From CAYWNK01 sp047639615 (GTDB lineage Bacteria > Planctomycetota > UBA1135 > GCA-002686595), in the NCBI GenBank assembly GCA_047639615.1, contig JBLIOL010000158.1, forward strand, positions 1-12,119: DNA of 12,119 bases. Direction: 5' to 3'. The stretch's first letter is position 1; the number at the start of each line of letters is the position of its first letter. This document shows positions 6,701 to 12,119 of the stretch, piece by piece. A program made the translations under genes and the position numbers. The notes beneath the pieces were generated by a model. That model was not told the DNA's origin. It saw only the letters and a list, made by a program, of their open reading frames with translations, and made no database searches.

Positions 6701-7801
6701 CTATTCGGAAGCATCACCGATAAAGGGCAAACCCGCTTGCGCGAGCCCTCGAGCAACCACGCCCGCGAAGACTCGGTTAGCTATTCCGTTCGCATGGTAG
6801 TCGACCTCTGACACACGCAGCTGGCCGCCTCCAGCCTCCAGTAGCGCCACAGTGGAGTCGATGCAGGTGATGCCTTCGGCTTCACAGAATGATCGCACGA
6901 CCGCAAAGGCTTCATCGCTGGCAAAGCCGCCCTCCTCCTCGATCAGATAGGGATACAGGACGATCAAGAAGGTCCGCTCCCGCGCCGCACAGTGATCGCG
7001 CAGTCGCAGGAGAGCACTCTTCACACGTTTCCAGCCGGGCTGCCCATCCTGATGTTGAGCGGTGCGATCGGTAGCGTAGTTGCGTTGACTGCGACTGCGA
7101 AAGACCGCATCGCAAACCAGATCCAGGGTTCGCCAACGCTCTCGTAACCAACGCACGCGCCCCTCACGGCGTGGATGGGTCAGAGTTACCAATGGGTCGG
7201 CGGAAGCATGGGCCAGCCCGCGGGCAGCTGTGTCGTTCATGAAGTACTGCAGCACCACCACATCGGGTTCGAAGGCATCTACACGCCGCTCGAACCAGAG
7301 AACTTCCTGAAGGGTGTCGTAGGCAGTCACGCCGGCATTGATCACCTCCACCGGTGCGCTGACCATGCCGCGCAAATGGGCGGGCCAGGATTCCCCGTCG
7401 GGTACGGCATAGCCGAAGGTGTGGCTATCACCCAGACACACGACCCTTGGCAAGCCCGCTGTTCGCTCTTGGGGCACCAGCGGCCCGCGAAAGCGATCCG
7501 CATTGGTGGTCATGACTACCCGAGTCGGACGCCCACCGAGTGGATCCCGCCCCACGACCACGCCGCGCCCGTCGGCGCGGTTCTCATACAACATGAGCGC
7601 GTCATCCACGCGCTCGGTGACCGCTCCCTTCAACTCTGCCAGCGGCTGTACATGCACGTCCCGCAAGCGCAGGGATGCTTCGACGAGCAGCAAGCCCAGG
7701 GGCACAGCTAACAATGTGATGAGCAAGCGCGCACGAGGACCGAACTTCCTGCGCTGGCCCGCTTGATCCGATCGAGAGGCATCTTCGAGGAGGCTGGTCA
7801 T
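6701..7801 (-). CDS. Membrane-anchored SGNH/GDSL hydrolase-like protein
   Basis: The 366-residue protein has one N-terminal hydrophobic helix (about 26-42, RLLITLLAVPLGLLLVEASL), a signal anchor that would place the rest outside the cytoplasm. The SGNH blocks are present: GDSHTFGYAV with Ser126, the NAG of block II with Gly157, FMND with Asn189, and VDYHANG with Asp334 and His336 near the C-terminus. TNADRFRGP before block I is typical of this anchored group. Such enzymes add or remove acyl (often acetyl) groups on sugars or lipids. The ATG overlaps the stop of the preceding membrane-protein gene as ATGA and has a GGAGG site 7 bases upstream, so the pair is translationally coupled. The likely target is a surface glycan made with its partner, which is inference. 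Confidence 0.82.
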   Translation of the reverse strand: MTSLLEDASRSDQAGQRRKFGPRARLLITLLAVPLGLLLVEASLRLRDVHVQPLAELKGAVTERVDDALMLYENRADGRGVVVGRDPLGGRPTRVVMTTNADRFRGPLVPQERTAGLPRVVCLGDSHTFGYAVPDGESWPAHLRGMVSAPVEVINAGVTAYDTLQEVLWFERRVDAFEPDVVVLQYFMNDTAARGLAHASADPLVTLTHPRREGRVRWLRERWRTLDLVCDAVFRSRSQRNYATDRTAQHQDGQPGWKRVKSALLRLRDHCAARERTFLIVLYPYLIEEEGGFASDEAFAVVRSFCEAEGITCIDSTVALLEAGGGQLRVSEVDYHANGIANRVFAGVVARGLAQAGLPFIGDASE

Positions 7802-9816
7802 TTGCGTGCCTCCAGTCTAGAGGACCCTCGCCGAACCGGTCTGTAGCTAGCCTCCCTCGCACCCCTGTCCTCGAAGCCTGGTCCCCAACCTCGGTCCAGT
7901 TCACCGCCACCAAGAAACGCCCCAAGGTTGGGCGGGGGGACCTGCGCGAGTTCGAACTGGTAACGCGCCTCGTCCGCAGCCAGGCCGCGAGCGCGAATGT
8001 ACGCGCACTGCTCACCGTGCCCGCGCCAGAAGTGCGCAAAAAACTCCGGCTGGATGTACTCCAAGAACATGCGCGTACGGTCGAACTGCGTTTCCATGAG
8101 CCGCACGAGCGGAACACCATACTCACGCCCAAGCCCCGCGATCACCATTCCGGCCAGGGTCCTATCCTTGGCCTGCAGCTGCGCCAGTTGCGCGCGCACT
8201 CGTGCCGACACCTCCACCCTCGGGCTCGCCCCTGTGCGCAGGAACATGCCCACTCCCCGGGCCAACTCGAACCTCCAGTGCTTGGGCCAGTCTCGCAGGA
8301 AAGTAGCCAGCCCATCAGGGAAGTCCTCCACCGGGAGAACGGATAGCTGGAACTGCGCGAAGAGATAGCCCACCCCGCGAAGCGCGTCAGGTTGATCCTC
8401 TAGCGGCAGAGATTCGAGCCTGCGCACAACCTCATCTGCGTCCTCCACCGCTCCACTCAGAATACCCCCGGCCCAGTAGTGGGCATGCACGGCCGAGTAC
8501 TTAGCGGCCTGCCCGGTCTCGCCGCCATCGAAGCGCAGCCAGCCGAGACCCGAAAGCCCGACACACAAGGCCGTTATGGCGGCGCAGCCGAGCAAACCAC
8601 GCCCCGCCCGCGAACCCAATGCAACCAGGAACGAGCCCCAACCGTCCGTGGGGCGCCGGGTTGCTTGCAACACGCGCAAGCCAACCAAGGCACCCGCAAC
8701 AAGCGTTAGGTATTGCAGGCCGAGCCAATAGCGCCGGCCCACCACCTGCATGGGCTCGCCGGTTGGGGCCTGCTGCAGGCGCACAATCCCGAGCAGGAAC
8801 AGCGTGACCACCAGGCTGATCAGCATCGGCAAGATCAGGATGCGATCCTTGCGGTGTCGAAGCATGACAGCGGCAGCAACCCAAATCAGCAGGGACACCC
8901 AGGCAAAGGCGTGGTCCAAATCAGCTCCTTCCAAGCCCCACAAGCCCGGACTGGAACTCGCTTCCTGAGCACGCTGTACCACCTGCCCCGCAGCACCGTC
9001 GAAGATGGCCGCCATACGAGCGAGCAAGTCTCCGCCGAATACGTGTGCGAGGAATCCCGAGGCCTTGCCACCCGACGCGCCCTGAACCCAAAGCAACGGC
9101 AGCAGACCAACACCGAGCCCAACTCCGATGGCGAGCGCCGGCCTTGCGACTTGCTCTCCTGCCCGGGATCTAGAGATCAAGGTGCCAGCGAAAACACACA
9201 GCATCCCTAACGCGAGTGGCGCGCTTCCGAAGTACACGAAGAGCCCCGCTCCAACCGTCAGACCAAGCGCCAAGGCCGAGCGCGTGCTCCCCGAGAGGCA
9301 GGCACTCCACCCGACGGACAGCAGCAAGGCCAATACACTCAGGCCCTCCATATGATTCCCCATGGCCAAGCAAGAGGCCTGAAAAAGGGCCGGCGTTCCC
9401 AGGGCGAAAGCCCAGGCGAAAACGACGGAGGCACCTTCGCTCACATGTCGAGCTAGGGCACGCTTGGTCACGATCAAGGTGAGCAACCCGCAAGCCAAGG
9501 TCACTAGCTTGAGGGCTAAATAGCGCTCGCCGATCAGATGAAAGAGCGGCGCTGCTGCGATCCCCAGGAGCAAGTGCCCCCCGCAATTATCGTAGTAGGC
9601 ACCGATAGCCTTCGGCCCACCACCATTCGCCAAGGACCACGCCACCTGCCCCATGGGCGCCAACTCATAGTTGGGCATACAGGTAGCGTCGAAGTTGGTG
9701 AGCAGTAGCAGGCCGCGCAGGAATAAAAAGGCGAGGCAGGGGAGCAGGGCAGTTCGCATGGGCATGGGTGCCGGAGCACAGGCGCGCCCCAAGGGATCCC
9801 GTGACTCCAGGTCCAT
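7798..9816 (-). CDS. Polytopic membrane protein, putative GT-C type glycosyltransferase with C-terminal repeat domain
   Basis: With the ATG chosen here the protein is 672 residues. The first two thirds are about ten to eleven hydrophobic segments (for example TALLPCLAFLFLRGLLLL near residue 22, LLTLIVT, LGLTVGAGLFVYFG, ILILPMLISLVVTLFLLGIV, LLGCAAITALCVGLSGLG near 408). The first outside loop (NFDATCMPNYELAPMGQVA) has acidic residues where GT-C (PMT/ArnT-like) enzymes have theirs. That fold uses lipid-linked sugars at the outer face of the membrane. I did not find a diagnostic motif, so the family is tentative. The last 220 residues are soluble and contain about 40-residue repeats (see the repeat entry). 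The start is uncertain: a TTG at 9852 and ATGs at 9825, 9765 and 9759 are in frame; 9816 has AGGG just before it. The downstream SGNH gene overlaps by 4 bp, suggesting a joint role in envelope glycan synthesis. Confidence 0.7.
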   Translation of the reverse strand: MDLESRDPLGRACAPAPMPMRTALLPCLAFLFLRGLLLLTNFDATCMPNYELAPMGQVAWSLANGGGPKAIGAYYDNCGGHLLLGIAAAPLFHLIGERYLALKLVTLACGLLTLIVTKRALARHVSEGASVVFAWAFALGTPALFQASCLAMGNHMEGLSVLALLLSVGWSACLSGSTRSALALGLTVGAGLFVYFGSAPLALGMLCVFAGTLISRSRAGEQVARPALAIGVGLGVGLLPLLWVQGASGGKASGFLAHVFGGDLLARMAAIFDGAAGQVVQRAQEASSSPGLWGLEGADLDHAFAWVSLLIWVAAAVMLRHRKDRILILPMLISLVVTLFLLGIVRLQQAPTGEPMQVVGRRYWLGLQYLTLVAGALVGLRVLQATRRPTDGWGSFLVALGSRAGRGLLGCAAITALCVGLSGLGWLRFDGGETGQAAKYSAVHAHYWAGGILSGAVEDADEVVRRLESLPLEDQPDALRGVGYLFAQFQLSVLPVEDFPDGLATFLRDWPKHWRFELARGVGMFLRTGASPRVEVSARVRAQLAQLQAKDRTLAGMVIAGLGREYGVPLVRLMETQFDRTRMFLEYIQPEFFAHFWRGHGEQCAYIRARGLAADEARYQFELAQVPPPNLGAFLGGGELDRGWGPGFEDRGAREASYRPVRRGSSRLEARK
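7809..7813 (-). promoter_or_regulatory. Shine-Dalgarno site for the SGNH hydrolase gene
   Basis: On the minus strand GGAGG is followed by seven bases and the ATG at 7801. The spacing is ideal. It lies inside the end of the upstream gene and supports this start and the coupling through the ATGA overlap. Confidence 0.75.
7942..8388 (-). repeat. Four ~40-residue RGxG repeats in the membrane protein's C-terminal domain
   Basis: Counting from the ATG at 9816, the motifs LRGVG, ARGVG, IAGLG and WRGHG place their first glycines at about residues 481, 521, 561 and 599, a period of 40, 40 and 38. Each motif is followed by a mostly helical stretch rich in Leu, Arg and Glu. The units are diverged apart from the core and the spacing. 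I do not recognise the repeat as TPR or Sel1, though it has a comparable length. Function unknown. Confidence 0.55.
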
Positions 9817-10232
9817 CCCTAACATACAGGCAATTTTGTAGAGGGCCGGCAATCAGCTAGCGACCTGGGCAATCCCCCCGGAATCGGTGACGCGCGGGGC
9901 AGCTCCAAGAAGATGGGCCCCGCTCGCGGTCCCATAAACTCCTGCCGGTGTAGCATCAGGATCGAGCCAGAATAGTGCTTCGATCCCGAGAAGAACCGCT
10001 GCGTGACCGCACCGGTCTGCGGGCTCGGACCGATCCTGATGGAAGCCGAGCGCGCCTTCCGAGAAGTGCTGTCCAAGTACACCCTGGCTGACATCCTTAA
10101 CGTGCGCGGTAAGGGCCGGTACAAGCAGCTGCTCGGCGGCAGCTAGCCCGCGCGAAATACAGCGGTCCAGTCACCGATTACAGTCTAGGGCGTAGCACGC
10201 ACGTCGCGTCCTCCGCCCCCACCCTCGCACCC
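9817..10232. other. 416-bp stretch without an intact gene
   Basis: This lies between the start of the minus-strand membrane protein and the plus-strand permease, so it should hold divergent promoters. The clear content is a regulator remnant at 9976-10146. An 11-bp inverted repeat (9954-9964 with 10031-10041) spans part of it. Bases 10201-10232 before the permease are C-rich (20 C of 32) and lack a Shine-Dalgarno site. TACAGT near 10181 could be a -10 box, but I see no good -35 partner. No hairpin terminator or RNA gene is recognisable. Confidence 0.6.
9976..10146 (+). pseudogene. C-terminal remnant of an NsrR-like Rrf2 regulator
   Basis: After an in-frame TAG at 9973-9975 the frame reads 56 residues to a TAG at 10144. 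It begins CFDPEKNRCVTAPVCG and continues through LMEAERAFREVLSKYTLADI to an end in KQLLGGS. This matches the C-terminal third of NsrR-type Rrf2 regulators: three iron-sulphur cysteines spaced C-x7-C-x5-C, an EA..AF..VL helix, the YTLAD motif and a natural LLG end. The N-terminal winged-helix DNA-binding half (normally about 90 residues) is missing. Upstream of the stop the same frame reads IN...R.IEPE (9934-9972), which resembles the preceding segment of the family with a few residues lost, so decay by small deletion and stop is likely. NsrR itself senses nitric oxide; this remnant cannot bind DNA. The first ATG inside it (10039) would give only 35 residues. Confidence 0.72.
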
Positions 10233-11339
10233 ATGACCTGGATCCTCGTTGTCGGCCTGCTCTTGGCCTTCGCCAATGGCGCTAACGACAACCTGAAGGG
10301 GGTCGCGTCCCTGCTGGGCAGCCGGCGGACCAGTTATCGGCGCGCTGTCGCTTGGGCCACGCTCACGACCATGGCCGGCTCGCTTGCGGCGCTCTTACTC
10401 GCCGGCGAATTGATCGGCCGCTTTCAAGGTAAGGGTCTAGTACCGCCGGAGCTCATCGCCGACCCGAATTTCCTCGGCGCGGTCGCCCTTGCAGCAAGCC
10501 TCACGGTGCTGCTGGCCACGCGCGTCGGCTTGCCCATCTCCACCACCCATGCATTGGTGGGCGCCTTGGTAGGCGCCGGCCTAGCGGCCGTCGGCAGCGT
10601 CCGTGTAGATGTGCTCGCGGGCAAAGTTTTGGCCCCCCTGCTGGTCAGCCCCCTACTCGCGCTGGTAATCACGGCCGGGCTCTATCGCATTCTCCGGCGG
10701 TTACGCGCACGCTTACGCGTAGAGGAACAGACCTGCTTTTGCGTCGGTACGCAAACCATCGAAGTTCTGCCCGTCATGGCAGCGCCCATGGCCAGCATTC
10801 GCAGCCAAGAGCTCAGCCTACAGCTAGGCACCGACGTCGAGTGCAGCAGCGCCTATAACGGCCGCGTGCTCGGACTCTCGGCCGGCCCGACCCTCGACAC
10901 CCTGCACTTCCTCTCCGGCGGCGCTTTGGGCTTCGCACGCGGCCTCAACGACACGCCCAAGATCGCCGCCCTGCTGCTGGTGGCGCCGGCCATCAGCACC
11001 GGCGCCGCACTCGTCGGCGTCGGCACCCTCATGGCTCTCGGCGGCCTTCTCGCCGCGCGCCGCGTGGCGCATACCATGAGCTTCGAGATCACGAGCATGA
11101 ACGCCGGCCAAGCCTTCACCGCCAACTTCGTGAGCATGGTCCTAGTCCTCGTGGCCAGTCCGCTCGGCCTGCCGGTCTCCACCACCCACGTGACCTGCGG
11201 CTCACTCTTCGGCCTAGGCCTCTCCAGCGGCGACGCCAAGCGCGCCACCATGCTGAAGATCCTCATGGCCTGGGTTGTGACCCTCCCACTGGCCGGAGTA
11301 CTAGCCTTCGCCGCCTTCCGCGCCCTGCAAGCTTGGTAG
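10233..11339 (+). CDS. PiT-family inorganic phosphate permease
   Basis: The PiT family carries phosphate (in some branches sulphate) across the inner membrane with a cation. This 368-residue protein has the two inverted homologous halves of the family: FANGANDNLKG at 13-23 mirrored by FARGLNDTPKI at 234-244, and LPISTTH at 100-106 mirrored by LPVSTTH at 313-319. About ten hydrophobic segments are visible. The halves are linked by a hydrophilic loop at about 152-215 that contains Cys168, Cys170 and Cys204 (TCFCVG, VECSS). The signature is GANDNLKG rather than the GANDVAN of E. coli Pit, so it belongs to another branch and sulphate cannot be excluded. No PhoU-like partner is next to it. The start is the first ATG after a C-rich leader and leads directly into the first membrane helix. 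Confidence 0.93.
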   Translation: MTWILVVGLLLAFANGANDNLKGVASLLGSRRTSYRRAVAWATLTTMAGSLAALLLAGELIGRFQGKGLVPPELIADPNFLGAVALAASLTVLLATRVGLPISTTHALVGALVGAGLAAVGSVRVDVLAGKVLAPLLVSPLLALVITAGLYRILRRLRARLRVEEQTCFCVGTQTIEVLPVMAAPMASIRSQELSLQLGTDVECSSAYNGRVLGLSAGPTLDTLHFLSGGALGFARGLNDTPKIAALLLVAPAISTGAALVGVGTLMALGGLLAARRVAHTMSFEITSMNAGQAFTANFVSMVLVLVASPLGLPVSTTHVTCGSLFGLGLSSGDAKRATMLKILMAWVVTLPLAGVLAFAAFRALQAW

Positions 11340-12119
11340 CTACAGGAAGAGCTCTTCCACCAGCTCGCCGATAGCGGCCGAGTCGTGGTCGCCGATGACA
11401 CGGTCGGCCACGGCCTTGAGCTCATCGACGGCATTGCCCATAGCAACACCCAGGCCCGCCGCCTCGATCATGGGGTCGTCGTTCCAAGCGTCCCCCACGG
11501 CCACCACGCGCTCGGGCAGAATGCCCTCGGTCTCGTGTAGGAAACGCAGGGCCTCGGCTTTGCCGCGGCAGGGTGCGTGCACGTCGACGGCTTGGAAGGA
11601 GCTACCCCGGTGACGCGGTAAGATCGCCAGGGGGAAGTGCGTCATGTACGCGGGTAGGGCCAAGTGATCTTGAATGCGATCGGCATATTCGATGGCGGGC
11701 TCCTCGCCAGCGTTCATGAAGGTCACGCGCAGCACGTTCTCCTCGGCGCTGACCCCGGCCTCATCCAGGTAGACCATGTTCTCGAGACCGACCATGGCGG
11801 CGTGCTCCGCGTCGTTGCGCGGCTCGAGAGCGACCATGCGCTCGGAGCTCATGAGCACCGTCAAGTGCCCACTCTCGCGGCGAAACTCATGCAGCCGCTG
11901 CAGGGTGCGGTTCGAGACGATGCGCTCCTCGATCAGGCGCGACTTCGCCGGGCACCAGATGCCAGCCCCGTTGAAGACCACGGCCGGCTCGTGCAGCTCC
12001 AGATGCTCGAGGATCGGCCGAGCCGAACCCACGGAGCGCCCCGTGACCACCATCACACGCACCCCACGCTCCCGGGCCTGGTCCAGGGCGGAGCGAGTGC
12101 GGGCGTGGATCTCGTCATT
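11340..12119 (-). CDS. Cof-type HAD-superfamily phosphatase (5'-truncated by window edge)
   Basis: HAD phosphatases of the Cof type hydrolyse sugar phosphates and similar small molecules in the cytoplasm. The minus-strand frame is open to the last base, reading NDEIHARTRSALDQARERG before VRVMVVTGRS, so the gene continues beyond the window; a GTG at 12062 is internal. The 259 visible residues include motif II (VVTGRS), a large cap of type C2, the motif III lysine (RGKAEAL) and motif IV (GDAWNDDPMI). Motif I (DxDGT) would lie just outside, about 10-15 residues upstream. KAVADRV and a short acidic C-terminus complete it. The stop codon touches that of the convergent permease, with no bases between. 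Substrate cannot be told from sequence. Confidence 0.92.
   Translation of the reverse strand, partial: NDEIHARTRSALDQARERGVRVMVVTGRSVGSARPILEHLELHEPAVVFNGAGIWCPAKSRLIEERIVSNRTLQRLHEFRRESGHLTVLMSSERMVALEPRNDAEHAAMVGLENMVYLDEAGVSAEENVLRVTFMNAGEEPAIEYADRIQDHLALPAYMTHFPLAILPRHRGSSFQAVDVHAPCRGKAEALRFLHETEGILPERVVAVGDAWNDDPMIEAAGLGVAMGNAVDELKAVADRVIGDHDSAAIGELVEELFL

Noticed and set aside
7175..7711. Plus-strand open frame of 178 codons opposite the SGNH gene
   Set aside because: The opposite strand has intact SGNH motifs, a good Shine-Dalgarno site and a coupled start; this frame has no recognisable domain and is a high-GC shadow.
9954..10041. 11-bp inverted repeat CATCAGGATCG / CGATCCTGATG with a 66-bp spacer
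   Set aside because: An 11-bp match at such spacing is expected about once by chance over a window of this size, and the right arm is inside the regulator remnant's coding sequence. It is not reported as an operator.
9854..10147. 8-bp direct repeat CAGCTAGC at 9854-9861 and 10140-10147 flanking the regulator remnant
   Set aside because: It could look like a target-site duplication, but it is short, a similar TAGCTAGC occurs near 7846, and no mobile element lies between the copies.
11345..11358. Perfect 14-bp palindrome GGAAGAGCTCTTCC near the end of the HAD gene
   Set aside because: It has no loop, encodes the ordinary Glu-Glu-Leu-Phe tail, and no U-run follows on either strand, so a terminator is not supported.
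11340..12062. HAD gene as a complete 240-residue protein starting at GTG 12062
   Set aside because: The frame stays open to the window edge and the extra residues match the family; the catalytic DxD motif must lie upstream, so the gene is partial.

Overview
The window is GC-rich bacterial chromosome, dense with genes and mostly housekeeping in content. It carries two tandem chaperonin genes (groEL, the first cut by the left edge), then dnaJ, grpE, a small zinc-ribbon gene, a hotdog-fold gene and a nitronate-monooxygenase-like gene, all on the plus strand. Both GroEL proteins, especially the MAKQ..FDD.AR start of the second, and the weak use of Shine-Dalgarno sites look to me like Planctomycetota or a neighbouring phylum. 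That assignment is a recollection of family features, not a search result, and is only moderately sure.

Layout. 1-2918: groEL copy A (3' part, Gly-Gly-Met tail) and groEL copy B (complete, no such tail). 2919-3044: a perfect 14-bp hairpin that probably separates transcripts, then a C/A-rich leader. 3045-6684: a compact plus-strand run of dnaJ, grpE, an FmdB-type zinc ribbon with a lysine-rich repeat tail, a DUF4442-like hotdog protein and a nitronate monooxygenase-like flavoprotein, with gaps of -1 to 19 bp. 6701-9816: two overlapping minus-strand genes, a polytopic membrane protein resembling GT-C glycosyltransferases and a membrane-anchored SGNH hydrolase. 9817-10232: 416 bp with no intact gene but with a recognisable C-terminal remnant of an NsrR-like Rrf2 regulator. 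10233-11339: a PiT-family phosphate permease. 11340-12119: a Cof-type HAD phosphatase on the minus strand, cut by the right edge, whose stop codon abuts that of the permease.

How the parts work together. GroEL A/B, DnaJ and GrpE are protein-folding machinery. DnaJ and GrpE both serve DnaK, which is not in this window. The minus-strand pair looks like a small module for building or modifying a cell-envelope glycan. It lies between the chaperone run and the regulator remnant and may have been inserted there.

No tRNA, rRNA, CRISPR array, insertion sequence or CIRCE-like heat-shock operator was seen. The points most worth a second look are the roughly 40-residue RGxG repeats in the C-terminal domain of the membrane protein, the decayed NsrR-like regulator, the diverged GroEL pair, and the C/A-rich leaders without Shine-Dalgarno sites. 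I did not find a convincing wholly new system.
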